In this document: positions 40,401 to 54,524 of the stretch, one piece after another
Position numbering within the stretch: the first letter of the stretch is position 1
How the letters are laid out: every line of letters starts with the position of its first letter
NCBI RefSeq assembly: GCF_000247695.1
Contig: NW_004624778.1
Coordinates: forward strand, 17,083,437 to 17,147,436
DNA length: 64,000 nt
Direction: 5' to 3'
Origin: Heterocephalus glaber
Taxonomy: Eukaryota > Chordata > Mammalia > Rodentia > Bathyergidae
Notes under the pieces: model-generated
Seen by the model: the letters and a program-made list of their open reading frames with translations, nothing else
Databases searched by the model: none
Told to the model about the DNA's origin: nothing
Program-made: the position numbers and the translations under genes

Positions 40401-42048
40401 TTCCAGTCACATGGCCTTCTCTATTTGTCAGCATGGGTTATCAGAGTCAACGGAGGAGAGAATCTATAGAGTCTGTTATCAAAACAGAAATCATAGTCTT
40501 ATGTAATATAATTATGGAAAAGATATCCATCCTATTTGTTATATCTGTTTGTTAGAAGCAAGTCTTAGAATTAATCTAAGGCCAAACAGAAAGGATTACA
40601 CAAGGTGTAAAATCAGAGGATAGGAGTAATTGGAGCCATCAATGATTTTTCACACAGGTATTAAATCAAAGAGACCAGCCTTAGAGTCTATTTTTAATAA
40701 TTTGTATTCATTCTTCCAGTAATTTTTATGATTAAACAGCTTTGAGAAACACCAGAAAAAGTCAAACCCAACACAAAATAGTTTTAGCATTGATCAGATT
40801 ATAAGAAAAATCGGATTTTGGGTGCTGGAATTTGTAATGTTGTTTAATCCTAAAGAACCCATTGAGGGTTTATGCTGAAATGTGGATAAAGTGCATGACT
40901 ATTGCTCGAGGGAAGTGAATCTGAGTCAGAGAACTCTGTGATATAATCATTGTAAAGATCTATGTATTAATGTTTCCAGGCCAGATGGAGGCCACAGAGG
41001 CTCAGAAAGAAAGGTGATCCATGCAAGATTATAGTTTTTAAGGAAGTTATTTACAAATAATGCATTGAATGCATAAGAATAGACCTACAGACTTTGGTGG
41101 CCTGTGCACTAAAGATATTGCAGAATTTTGGCAGGAATGGAGACAATACCACATTCATGTAGCAAAGATGTCCATAATGAGCCCTGTACAGTTTCATCTA
41201 GGATAATAATATAAGAATTATTCATTATTACTTTTAAATAAAAGTTACACCACTAATGTCACAATATGGTTACTTTACAGAAATACCTGATGTGTTTGGG
41301 TGGACATTAGACTATCATAACTGAGTGCACTATTAATATTTATGAAACACGTCCCCTAACACAGAGAATTAGTGGTTCCATCAAATGACATTATTAAATT
41401 TTGAGACATTAACTAGATCACCTACAGTTGTCCAGCAGAATTTATTTATTTGCCTAGCTATGTTGGAAGAGTGGAAATAATGATTGATCTTTACTGTCAT
41501 GGTAGAGAATATGATTCCAGCCCTTTTACCAAGTAGCTTGAGTCACCCTCAGCATGACCATCTCTGGAAGGAGAGCAACACTGTCCCTGCCAATTTTGCA
41601 GAATTATGACAATAATAAAGTATGATCATTTATTTTTATAACACTTTAAAAACATATATGAGATTTTACACCTTCCAGTGTATTATTTAAGCACAAGCCA
41701 AAATAAATATTACTTATTTTCCTTATTGGAAGGCAGTGAGTTATACAGACTTATTATCACTGTTTTGCATTTTTCATCATGCATATATATCACAACAAAC
41801 CAATAATCAGGATTTATTGGTAGCGGAAAGCATGCATTTTTAAATGTTGCATGTATTTTTATTTCTAATGGCCTGTTTCATTTTCTCATTCTATATATTG
41901 AAACAATTATTTATCTAATGTTTGCAATATAAGTAAATTACTTGCAAAGCTGAACACTAGTTTGTAGATTGTCGGCATACAATTATTGCAAATTATATTT
42001 GGGAAATACAGGTGATTGGAAGCAGAATTACAACGTTCAGTATACTAA

Positions 42049-42318
<270 letters not shown>

Positions 42319-43644
42319 TAAAACAGTTTTGTAGTCTGTGTTAGAAACTGCCCTAAACCATTTCTGTTGACAACATGGGTGAAATGGACATTCAAAGTAA
42401 ATTAAAATGTACCTTTTATGCTCAAAGCCAACGTGTCAAATGAAAGATCTATTGTGTTATCACACTTTCTGCCATCAGCACAAGGCAGACATATCTAATT
42501 TAGCTTTTTAAATTTACAATCCTTTTGGACTTTTATATTGATTTCATGTATATTGGTTCTTTTCAAAATATAATGAAACTCTTCAGCCATTTTATGTAAA
42601 AGAATAAAAATTTAAATCCACAGGATTATGTGAATGGCATACTATTGCCAATTTGAAATATTTTCTTTTAGGAACTATCATTCTTATATGTTATTGAAGG
42701 AAGTTTTAATGTGGTAAGAGAGAAAATTATTTTTAATGAATATATTTATTTTAAGAAACCATAGTAAAAACAATGAAGAAAAATCTTGCAATGTCATTAC
42801 TGGAAGAAAGTTCCACATGCTTGTAAGAATATAAATAGCTACTCAATTTGAAGACAATTTTATGTTCTTACAGAAAAAGGCGAAGTCCCAAGAATAGTGG
42901 TTATATCAAAATAATTTTCATGTAAACTCATACTCTTTTGAGCACAGCATTAATTTTCTGGAGGATGAATAGTTACATGAGTCTGTATCACTTAAAGTGG
43001 GAAATAATTTGCATATTCCAATACGTGGTACTATTTAAAGATGAATATTTATATTTAAGGATGCATGATGTACATTGTTTTAAGGGAGGATAGCTTGGCT
43101 TTTAAATCTGACAATATTATTCCTAAATATCCTGAAGAAAACTTGGTAATACACAGTGGTAAACAATTATGATATGAGAAATCCATGGATGATTGACATT
43201 TCTAACCATTTGTTTTATATACTAAAAAAGAAAAAGGTTCTTAATTCTACAAGGAAGGTAATAGTGGACTTTTGAATTCTCATGAATAATCTATTCAAAA
43301 ACTGGTTTTGGTAATAATCTGAAAGTTTGCCAGAAATGCACAAATAGGCATTCATTTTAAGCCTGCATGATACTACTGAATGATGTAGTAGAAGTTGGAA
43401 AAGGGATATGGAAAAAATGAGCTGATCTTTGTCCAGGTTTTGAGGACTGCATGTCTAAATCAAGTTTTATTCCAAATGAGGAATCAAAAGGTACCCAGTT
43501 CTTCATTTTGTGGAAGTATGAAATATAATTAGACAATGTTTTACAAATACTATTATCTTTACTATGGAAAAGTAACAAATTAATTTTATGTTCGCAATAT
43601 ATGCCAGCTGAAAGATCTCAAAGAGGGTTTAAGATGGCTTAGGG

Positions 43645-43725
43645 CAGTGATAATGAACCTTTTAGAGCTTACAATAATAGCAAATACCCCACTACAGCAC
43701 ATGTGCTGTAGGTCCGCCACCACTG
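43645..43725. mobile_element. hAT-type miniature DNA element (81 bp)
   Basis: Left end 'cagtgataatgaacctttta', right end 'ctgtaggtccgccaccactg': imperfect inverted termini shared with 23384-23575. Flanking 8-mers GCTTAGGG and ACTTAAGG match at 6 of 8 positions, consistent with an old hAT target duplication. Confidence 0.68.
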
Positions 43726-45888
43726 ACTTAAGGTGTCCAAATGTAATAAAGTGCAAAGTGGCCCACACTGATAAACATCCTGAGAAATCAACATTTCCTT
43801 TGGTACTATTAACATCAGTACTCTAACCTCATCTACAAATGATTTTCAAGACTAACAAGAACTTCAGGAAAAGTTATGGTTTGTTCTATGATATAATAGT
43901 CTAAACAGTTATTTCTAATAACCTAATTTGATATTTAATATTGCCTGTCTTAATTATGTTTCACACTAATAGCTCAGATCTTTAAGCAAACATTGTTCAT
44001 CAGATAAAAAGTTTTTGATGTCTTGGGTGGATTTTAAATTACTCAAAAATATTTATATTCCTCATCTTCATCAATAATTGACATTGTACATGTATGCATC
44101 TTGCATGTCACTTTCAATGACAATTGTACTAAATTACTCATTAAAAAAGATTTAAAGCCACAATGAACCAAATCTATATCAAGGACATAAAATCATGCTT
44201 TTGCTTTCTGATTTAAGCTTTTAGATTCCTGAAGCTGCTTCAAAACATCAGTTTTCTGTTCATCAGAAAGTAACTTTGTTGAACAGTGAGAAAATCTTAG
44301 ATGTTTTGCTAAAGCTGAAGAAACTCCCAGTAGTGTACTGGGTAATGGACAAGTGTTTCCTTACAAATTATGCCCCAGGCAAGGGTCCACAAACCTCATT
44401 CTTTTAGTCTTCAAAAAATAGCAACATTTTCTACTTGAGATTAGATTTTTATCTTTTTGTATGAGCAGCCAGCCAGAGAGGTTTGAGAAACTTAATCAGT
44501 AATCGGTGGTTAATTAAAAGCACATTTACAATTAGGGATTGTACTGCTATATACTTATGTATATGCATGCATAGGATGCATCCAATTCTTTCTGTAAAAT
44601 GTTAATTAAAAGAATCTTATCTTTATTCTCAGATCACATAGTATTGCAAATATTTATGAACTTCCCTTCTCCATGTTCTTCTCAGGCCTCCCTTACACTG
44701 AAAGATGTCTGTCTATCTCTAGATCAGTTCCCTCCAGTACAGTATTTGGCTCCATGTTGGCTAAATGTGCAAAGGGAGTCACTTTCTACACACAGAGAAG
44801 CAGAATCCTCAGCAGTAGCTCAGTAGAGTATGGTCTACCCTCTGAGCATCCTTTGTAGTTACTCTGAAATGTATCACTCCCCAAGCTAGGAAGAAAACTC
44901 TGTACAAGGATGGAAAAAGAGATTTAATGCTCAGATTAATTTGTGACAAAATACATGATTTTCTTGACACGTGACATGAATAATTAAAAGTTCAAGACAC
45001 CAATCACAAAATTTTGAAGCCATTATTTGTTTTTAATAAAAGTCAGAATCCATTTGGTTTTTAATGGGAAGTACTCATCAATATATAATCTTTTTTGATA
45101 TATTAAAAATATTTTAAGTTACATCCAGTCTAGCTCTGGTAATAAAGACAAATATACAACATTGTTTATCACTTGCTAAAAATATCTTAGACTGCTGGCA
45201 ATGCATGCAATATTATTAACAACAAAGGAAGAAACAAAGAATGGAAATAAGATGTAGTTAGTTTACTTTTCTCTAGCTTCCCTGTCATCATTCTAAACAG
45301 TTCTCCACTAAATATTAGATACTGATTAGCATGATTTCAGAGGTTTGTCCTGCTCTGCCAAACCTATGCACTTCCCATATTGTTTGGCTACTTAAGATTC
45401 TGAAATATTTTTCTTTCTTCTTACTGGAGACCTGGTATGGTGCTTTTGACAATACAGTGTCCTTCCTCAAAGGCTACTTTAGGATCTCAGGTCATAAACC
45501 TGTTCATAGGCCACATGTAACGCAGTTGCCTATTAAAAGCCCCTGTTGTGCAATTCTATTAAAAGCTCCTGTAATCAGCAAACTTTTAATCCTACAAAAT
45601 ATAAGAAGTTTGAGAAGTCCTTAGTCTTCAATGGGAAATAGAAGCAAAATGTCACGATATTCTTGAAACAATAATAACAATGATGATGACAGTGACAATG
45701 TAGATGGAGGAGGAGGAAGTTTTGGGAGGTGGTGAATATGTTTATGACATTGATAATCATGTATACTTAGACCCAGTCTCATAGAGTTGTATACATTAAA
45801 TATGTACAGCTTTTTCCTTGTTAATCATATTTCAATAAAATATTTCTTAAGATATAAAGCTTCAAGCATTTTAGTTTAAAAACATCCT

Positions 45889-45920
45889 GGGCTGGGTAGT
45901 TAGCTCAGTTGTGCCATTTT
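45889..45920 (+). mobile_element. Truncated ID-like SINE fragment
   Basis: 'ctgggctgggtagttagctcag' matches the 5' end and A box of the ID-like family; the rest of the element is absent. Confidence 0.5.
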
Positions 45921-46211
45921 TCTCTGGTAAGTTTAACTGAGACATATACAGGAAGCAAACTTGCAAGTATAGTAGCCTACTTGGCAAGTTTGTGTACAAT
46001 TGAATGAGTTAAATAAGCCAAGAACTCTCAAAATTCAAGACAAGTATAAATGAAATAAGTCTAACTCATGGAGTTTTGAAAACATCTGGACTGGCAAAAA
46101 TGCCATATCACAATTTTTAGAATCGCTATAATGCTAACAATATGCTTCCTTTTTAGTTTCATTCACTTAACAAAAATAAGCCACCTGTTTTTAACTCTTA
46201 GAGACATTTTT

Positions 46212-46293
46212 TTTTTTTTTGGTACCGGGGATCGAACTCGGGTCCTTGCGCTTGCACAGCAGGCGGCGAAACCACTGAGCTAAATCCCTGGCC
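46212..46293 (-). mobile_element. ID-like tRNA-derived SINE, antisense, young-looking
   Basis: The reverse complement has an intact A box (tttagctcagtggtt) and B box (gagttcgatccccggtacc) and ends in an A-run (seen as T). Perfect 17-bp flanking duplication CTCTTAGAGACATTTTT (46195-46211, 46294-46310). Confidence 0.94.
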
Positions 46294-46871
46294 CTCTTAG
46301 AGACATTTTTAAATTGTAAAAAGTGATTTTTAAAGAATATTACTCATTAACCTAACTGGAGTTCTGAACAACTTAATAGTTATCTTCACGAGATCTAAAG
46401 ATTTATCAAACTATTTATATTATTCCATATTTATAATATCCCATAATTTAGCTACATCCATTTATGATTTGGCCAAGTTCTCTTGCTCAAAATAATCACA
46501 TACAGGAAATAGTCCCCTGAACTTAAAATATGTATGTGGGTGATAATTACTATTACTGCATGAATTCTCCTTTGTCTACTTGTAATTAAACTTACATAAT
46601 AATCATTCTGAGTTTGTTTTGGTGTGACAAATAATCTATTTTAGAATGTACTTATACAGCAAAAAACATTATTTTAAATTTTTTTCCTCTGAGTACTTAC
46701 TTAATAGAAATCATCACATATAACTTTGAATATTTATCAATCTTGTTTCAGTAAAGCATTTACCTTAATATGAAAACCTGTTAACAAAACTGTCAATTTG
46801 TCAGCTTTATTTTTTTTTTGGCTGGAGACTGTCAAAATCTAATGATATTAATATTATTTTTTCTCCCACAG

Positions 46872-46904
46872 TGGAACACCCTGACAAAATGGCTAATGAC
46901 CAAG
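46872..46904 (+). CDS. DCC: DCC 33-nt microexon in the extracellular stalk
   Basis: Phase 1/1 exon between 'cccacag' and 'gtatgg'. Encodes EHPDKMANDQ plus split Val and Gly codons at its ends. It follows FN6 and begins the flexible stalk leading to the membrane. The sequence agrees with remembered DCC and is flanked by a long T-rich tract upstream. At 33 nt it is in the microexon range. Its length is a multiple of three with symmetric phase, so it can be skipped without frameshift. Probably exon 21. No catalytic role; linker only. Confidence 0.93.
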
Positions 46905-49794
46905 GTATGGTAACTCAATCTGTCATTTTTTCCTTCCTGTATCAGTCCTATCTGTTGGAAATGTCAGTCATTACTTTGTATTCCTCTTTTTACCTGGGCC
47001 ATACACCTGATGAGGCAGACACTGGCGTGGTGATTAATCTTGTTAATGAAGTTCTGCTTGGCTGAGGCTTCAGCTCTGATAAGGAAGATGTAAATTTTCT
47101 TGAGAGGAAATTGTTTTGTCTCTATTCTGAAGGACCAATTAAAATGTCAAGCTTCTTTGTATGAAATAAATTTTTAGTCTCTGTCTGCACTTCTGAATAA
47201 TTCACATTAAGTATAATTAAGCTCAGCATAATTTTCAAGCTGCTCTTGCACCCTTTCATGAGCTATGGATTAAAGTTCTGTGGTGCTACATAAATCATGT
47301 GTGCTTTCCCTCTGCGATGATCCTCTTTGAACAAATAAAACAAAGTTGGGTCAACTTTTTAGGGCATGATAATTGCTCATTTTGAAATCAGAAAGCTTTT
47401 ATTCTATGAATGAGATGCTAGTCTGATTCAGAGTATTTTCTCTTCCTTCTGCTCTTGATAAAAGCTGATATGTGTAGAGAAGCAGGGATGGTTTTACCCA
47501 AAGTTGGAGATAAATAACTGTTATCCTTCCATTCAGAGGTAGTTAACAATCTGCTATTAATCTGATTTGTATACTGATAAATTAGGATTCTATTATCTTT
47601 AGAGAGGATTACTAGAGTGCTGAGGGAGAATGAGAAGAGTTCATGAGTTTCATCTTTTTAGGATGTTGTATTCTTCTAAGAGGGAGTTTGGAAGTACTAG
47701 TAATTGGTTGTCCTGTATTTACTGTTTCAAAGGTAGTAGTTTGTCATTAGTTTGTCTTCTACTTTGGACATCAGTATTCTGTCAGCAGAACTAACTCACA
47801 AACAATTTATTGTATCAGGCACAATACTGTGCAGTGAAAGAAAAACATTGCTTTGGATATGGATACTTTTTAACTGACAAGTGTTAAATATCTAGATGTT
47901 GATTCTCACTAAAACAGAGGCTACTTTCATGAGTAATTCTTCAATAATCCTGTGTTCAAATTTTTGTCTAGTTTCTTGTACTTCACCTCCTTGTAATAGA
48001 ATATGGCTAGTGGTTCACAGGTGGAATAATAGAAATGATACACTACTTGGCAATGTCTAGCCATCAAGATTTCCATTAACCCAGCTGCTCCTGCCTGCTC
48101 TTCCACTGGAATTATTGTCATAATACCAGTATCTACTAAGTAGTAATATTTGTTTTTTTAAAGTTGATGAGTAGTTATTGTAATTATCACAGTGCATATT
48201 TACCTAGGTAAATTAAATATTAGTGCTGGTAAATCCAAACCTGGAATAATTAATTAATTCTTCTAATTAATGAATGAATAATTAATTAGAAGCAATTTTA
48301 TTATTTGAGTTATAAAATAATTTAAATAATCTCTATAACCCTCACAAAAATGAATTTGGAACATCCACAACTCCTAACTTTTGAAAATGTATTTGGAAAA
48401 AATATGGAGAGAAAAACTACACACTGCTTGTTATTTTAAAACATCAAATACATATTTTTAATTGGATACTTTATCAAAGACAAATGGGTAAATTATTCTT
48501 CCTTTCCTCTCACCTGACCCTACATATTTCTTACTCAACTTCTCACATTTGCAGTGAAGTCGGAAGTATTTTCAAGAACAAAAGAAATTCCAAGGAATTA
48601 TTGTCAGTGGCTGAGTCTATTCACAAATCCAGACAATTGTACCTTTCTTCATCTAATATTACTTACATTCTGTCATACACTGTGATCTTTTGGGCCTTCT
48701 TCAATCACAGCTCGCATACATTTGTTCAAGTTGATAAATTCTAAATTTTACATCAATTTCAAAGCACTTGAGTAAAATTGAGAGGGCCTGATGACATATA
48801 TTTTGGTAGTTTTAAGTAGTATCATTACATCTCTAGAGAGGAAGCATATAAAATTTGCTGGACATCAAAAGCTTATTATAAACAAAATTGGTCTTCTGAG
48901 TTGATGGCCAAGTACTTGAGAAGTAACCAAGATCAACAGTTCCTCTAAGAGTGCTGAAAATAATGAGAGAAGGCTGGCTAGGATGCTTGCACACCCAGCA
49001 GAAAGCAAATCCATTGAATGTGTTTTCGCATGCCTACACTTAGAACTCTTTGCCCCCTTTTTCTGGAGAAATGATCCCACTGCTACATTTGGACAGGAGA
49101 TGAGTTTCTGCTTCCCTCTGGGAGAAAAGTTGACACCGTTTGAGTCAAGAGTTAACCGCGAGATGAAGTTTACATAGAGAAGCAGGAGGTTAAATTTGAC
49201 TTATAATGGAGAATGTGAGAAAAGTTTTGATTGCTCTGAAAACGTGGCTTTATACATTCTTGTCACAATTATATTTTTTAAGAACCTAAGATCCGATGTG
49301 AAGAGCATAAATATGAAAACAAACAGTCATTTATATTGGAATCAATTTTGACTTGGGAAAATTATTTTCTTCTGAGTAATAGCAATAGCAGTATGAAAAT
49401 GATACACAATTATCATAGAGGTCTTCATCCTTTGATGTCATTGCAAGTTGCTGATATCTAGCATTTTCTTAACCCCTAACCTCTACTCTATAATTTTCCA
49501 TTTTCCATTCCCATTCTCTCTTGCTCCATGTCCTAATTATTTTTGGAGATTCTTACAGGCACAAGTGGCCAATAAATTTGAAGATTTTTGGAGATTAACC
49601 ACAGACTTTAACTTTTTGGAGGGTCAATGAGAAAGGAACTGCCCCGTAAAGTGGGTGTGGTGGGTGAGGAACAGCTGTGCTTTAGATTCTTTTTTCCTTT
49701 GCATGTTTTGATTGAAACAATTCCAGTTTGTCTGAATTTGTGTTCATGTGGGGGTGTGTCATAATGAAATGAATTCCTGTGAAACTCTAACCAT

Positions 49795-50010
49795 AAGTCA
49801 CTATTCTGAGCTTATGATTGATTCATTTAATCCTAACAATATCGTGAAAGATACTATTATTATTCCATTTAGCAATAAAGAAGGTGAAGCTCAGAGAGTT
49901 TAAATGAATTTCCCTTAGAAGCCCAGCGAGTAAGCAACAAGGGGATGATTCAGACCCAGGAAACCATGTTCCAGAAGCAATGATTTTAACCACCAAATGC
50001 AGTCATTATA
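49795..50010 (-). mobile_element. MIR SINE relic, antisense
   Basis: Antisense MIR features: 'ttcatttaatcctaacaat', 'gatactattattattccat', 'gtgaagctcagagagttta', 'gattcagacccagg'. Confidence 0.8.
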
Positions 50011-50227
50011 TATTTGTTACCTATATGCATTCACAGCCACCATGTTCATAGTGGACGTCTGTCTTTAAAGTTTCTGTATCTAAAGTTTTATGTATTGATA
50101 TTTTTCTAACATTGACTTTCTTTTCCCATCTCTGTAACTATTCTAAAGAACAAAGCAAGTGTCTCTCACCTTAACCTGGAGCATATGATTCTACTTCTTT
50201 ATCTCACAAAACAAAAGGGTGGTGTTA

Positions 50228-50610
50228 ATTCCACTGTCTTAGCCCAAGCTGTCAATGCAAAATACCAAATACTAGGCAGATTCAACAGGGGAAATTTATT
50301 CTCTTAGAGCTGGTTGGAAGAACCTGATGAAGGTTGAGCAGCATGGGTGTTTGATGAAGGTTCTCTTCCTGTGTGCTGATGGCTACCTGCTCACTGTGTC
50401 TTCACACGACAGACAGCATCTCTCTGGTGTCTTCTCTTAAAAGGATACTGTACTAATGCCATCGAATCAAGGTCTTATGTGTATTACTTCATTTACTCTT
50501 AGCTATTTCCGTAAATGCCCTATATCCCAAAATAGTCACATTGGAGGCTAGGTCATCAATATATGAATTTTGTAGGAGACACAGTTTGGTCTTTAGCATC
50601 CATAATAAAA
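50228..50610. mobile_element. Old interspersed repeat, family not named
   Basis: The order 'gtcaatgcaaaataccaaat', 'gggaaatttattctc', 'ctgtgtcttcacacgac', 'atatgaattttgtaggagac', ending 'tctttagcatcc', is a familiar mammalian repeat pattern. It shares its layout with 63425-63740. I cannot name the family with confidence. Confidence 0.55.
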
Positions 50611-51639
50611 TGAAAACTTGTTATTTTACTACTGAAATAATTACTTTTTTACTTTTTCAGACAAACAAGTAGAAACTAATTTTATTGCTCAAAGTCACAC
50701 AAATAAATTTGGAAGAGTTAGAACCCAAAATGTTTCTAATTGCCGTGGTTAACAATTATTCTGCTATAGACTGTTACTACACTTAAAAAAACAGCATTGT
50801 TGTTTTTCTAAAAATTGAATTTTAAATTTTTTTACACTTTTTAAAGCTTCTTACAGAAGCATTTTAGAAAATCTCTTTGGGCGTCACAGTGAAGGTTAGC
50901 ATAACTATCAAATAAACCTACTACTCAAAATGATTACTAAATAAAATGTTTATTCTCAAGCAATTCTTTTTTGCATCTTTATATTCTGTGTAACCCCAAA
51001 ATACCATTCTCTACTTTAAGGTGTCTATGTTTGAAAATTGGGATGAGTCTAATACAGACATGATTGCATGTGCATTTCCATGCTTGCCCTTTGTGGCAGT
51101 AAAGTGCTATGGTAAAGATAGAGAGCCATCAAGAGAGCAGGAAACTTTTAAAATGACCCATGTTCCTACTGAGATGAGTAATACAGAAAATGCCCACGTC
51201 CAGCACTCCCAAGTGTCTTTAATTCTCCATGACCCGCCAAAGGGGTGACCTGAAACACTGGGCAGAGAAAGAGGGAGACAGTGAAAAGCCAGTTGACAGA
51301 TCCTGATGAAGAAGGCCTGTGTGAACTACTGTTCCAGCGGAAGGGAGAATGCTTCTCCTCCCAGTCTTGATAGTGGTTGATAACCCTCTGGCTTCCCCGT
51401 CCCCTGCCACTCAGGATGTGCCCCAAGAGCACAGGATGGAATCCGGTCCTTTAAATTTCACCACTGTTCCACCAGTGTGACCAGCTGTATGACTGTGGAT
51501 TAAGAAATAAGTTCTTTCACATCTTCACCTGTAAAATGATGAGTTTTGTCCACATTATCTTTTGTGTTCTATAAAGATTCAAGATTCTGTAGCCTTAGGA
51601 TTGGCATGAATATCAAAAACTCAGGCATAGCAACTTAGG

Positions 51640-51850
51640 ATAATGTGGCAACTCTTATTAGTGACTTTCCATTATGCATCAATTGCTCTTTTATGCATTG
51701 TGCGTGTACTATCCTATTTAATTCCCCTAACAACCTCACAGAAGGAGAAAATGAGATAAAAAGAGGAGAAAATGTGCCCAAAGGCTCACAGTATGTAAGT
51801 GGTGAGGCCCAAATATACGTCAGGCTTCTTAACTGGGGAATTTTTGCTCT
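51640..51850 (-). mobile_element. MIR SINE relic, antisense
   Basis: 'atcctatttaattccccta', 'aggagaaaatgagataaaaa', 'aatgtgcccaaaggctcaca' and 'gtatgtaagtggtgaggcc' follow the antisense MIR order. Confidence 0.75.
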
Positions 51851-53888
51851 TAGCCATTTTACAATTTCTGGAAATGTAGTGCATTCACTGGATCTTACTT
51901 TGTTATCAAGAAAGTTAAATCTAATGGTATCATCATAAGATCACCTCATTTAAAGGAAAGTTCACCTCATTTAAAGGGCTTTGTCCTTCCTCAATAAGGT
52001 AGGCAGGCAGGGTAGTTAACACTACACCTGCCATTTTACACTTCAGCAGTTTTAATCTCATGAATAAACAGAATGTTAATTATTTCCAATTTCAGCGAAA
52101 TAGGGTTTTCAATGCAATCTAGTCAGGCCTAGAGTTTAGTTAATGTAATCCAGACTTTGTAGGGTTTGGATTACAGCAGCCAGGCTTCTGTTTGAAAAAT
52201 TGAAACCTTTAGCACCTTCTGATGGGAGCTGTTTAATTGAAAATTAAAGCTTCTTTCTACTCTATTATTGTGTATAGTTTCAATTCACTCTATTATTCAG
52301 CTGCATGCTGTACCCCCTTGAAAAACCTATTCTCATTTATGCTTTTCTCAGGTCTAAAATTTTGCAATTCTAGAAATTATGAGTGTGATGAAAAAGTAGA
52401 GGCGGAAAATGAGTGATGTGCTTTTTAAAGAGTGTTAAGTGCTTATCGCCTTCCCAGCAAGTAGTCAAGTATCTGCTTAAGGCAACCTCTCAAGAGTTTT
52501 TATGTTTTAATAGGTGACTGTGAAAGAATGAAACATAGTCAGCACTCATAGGAATTGATGTGATTCATGGTAGAATTTTAACCTTCTCAGACCTGCAAGT
52601 TAGACATTTTTGTTTACAGGCCCTCAAGTAATATTTCATAAGCACGTTCTTTTCTGTAAGACTCACTATATTGTTAGATGCCTTTTGCTTGATATAGACA
52701 TTATCAAAGTACAAGGTCTTCCTGGCTTTATTTGCTGCTCACATCTGTCAGCCCTGGATGCTGCTTCCTTGGTTTGCTTTCCAAATGATGCTTGAAAATA
52801 AACTCATTATTTTTGCCATCAAGATCCTAGTAGTCTGTCCCAAACTTCCCTCTTCTAGCCTCACGGCCAGTATAACCCTCCACAAATACCAAAGTTAGTC
52901 ATAAAAATCTGCCAGTAACTCTAGAATTAAAGTTTATTTGTCATAATTCCCTACTGTAACTGGTACTGTTCTCTCAGCCTTAGCAATATTTTCTTTCTCA
53001 ATTGAGAAACCCTTATCTTTTAAGAATCCCTTCTCAATTTTATTGTTTTCCAAGAATTTCTTATTTTTCTGTTTATTCTTGTATCCATAATACCCAAATT
53101 ATTCCTCACTATGTTGTTCACTTCTGATAGTTTGCCATTTTTGTTCCTGGCTCAAAAGCCAGATTTTAAATTCTCCAAGGACAGAGAACTGGTTTAATTC
53201 ATTTCCACCTTCTCACCTAGTCTGTAATTTGGAATGTCACATTATCGTTATCCAGTAAGTGTTTGTTGAGGTAATCATGACCCAAATGTTTAGAGAAATA
53301 GTCACAGAGTCATATGGAAAGATAGGCTTTATTATCCAATAAAAAGTACAGGTCGGAGAATCCAGCCATAATGGTATTCATGACTGTTACTGATCTTAAG
53401 GAAGATAAAAAAGATGTCAGAGCATATATTTCCATCTGAGAAAACTATATTCAGCAATCATGTACTAAAACAAAAGATCAACAAAATAATAAGTTCCCTA
53501 TGATTCAAGAAATGGCAGTCACTTTTGTAGATGATTTTAAACTCCTATGACCTTTTCTTGACCTCTACCCCTTTTGGTGTTCCTTGATAAAAGAATTATA
53601 AACTTGAGTTTTATCAGATGCTCATTGTACTAAGTACAGAAAGGAGAAAAGAGAAACTAGTGCATCCCAAAGAACTTTTGAAATTGTGTGTATGTAATGT
53701 GAAAAGAACTGAACTCACATTTAGCAAGACACCTAGCACAAGGCAAGGCATTGAACAATATTAGTGAAAAAAAGAGTAATTCTATGGGTCCATTTTCAAG
53801 AAGCTTGCTATATAATTGGGAGGGGGATATTAACATTCCCAGCCTAATGTAAAAAATAAAAAAACTCCAAATCAGATTGTACTGTCTA

Positions 53889-53972
53889 GGGCCAGGGATT
53901 TCTCTCAGTGGTTCCACCACCTGTCTTGCAAGCACAAGGACCCAAGTTCGATCCCCAGTACCAAAAAAAGCC
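53889..53972 (+). mobile_element. ID-like tRNA-derived SINE
   Basis: Starts 'gggccagggatttctctcag', B box 'aagttcgatccccagtacc', A-tail. Perfect 16-bp duplication CAGATTGTACTGTCTA (53873-53888, 53973-53988). Confidence 0.95.
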
Positions 53973-54524
53973 CAGATTGTACTGTCTACATATAATGTTA
54001 CAGGATTTCAGATGGGAAATTATGTGGGCCATAATACAAAGGACTTCTTAAAACCTAAGCCAGCTTTTTAAATATATAATGTATAACTTGAATCTGTGTG
54101 TGAAATATTGTAGATAACTTCAACGGATAACATAAGCTGACCTCTTCTCTAGAGAAATCCCAGTTCAGGAAAGTCAGGAAGCTGGGGAGACAGGCAAATA
54201 GTGAAGATTGTAGAATGGGTTCAGAATGGAGACAACCTATAGGTACCACTTGGTGGAACAGTACAGTATAATAAAGAGATGAATTTATAATGATTTTCCA
54301 GTCTCTCTCTGATTCATTGATGTAGTTCCCAGAATTTCCTATTTTTTGACACATTAAGGACCTACTGTATATACTATCCACTGATTAAAATACCTTCAGT
54401 AAATCTTGGTTCCTTACAAGATAAATTCTAGACTTTTTGGTAAGATATAGAGAGAGCATTATTACTTTATCTCTGGCTTCTTAAATTCATATACCACATG
54501 CTTTTCTATTTGATAAATTTCTAC

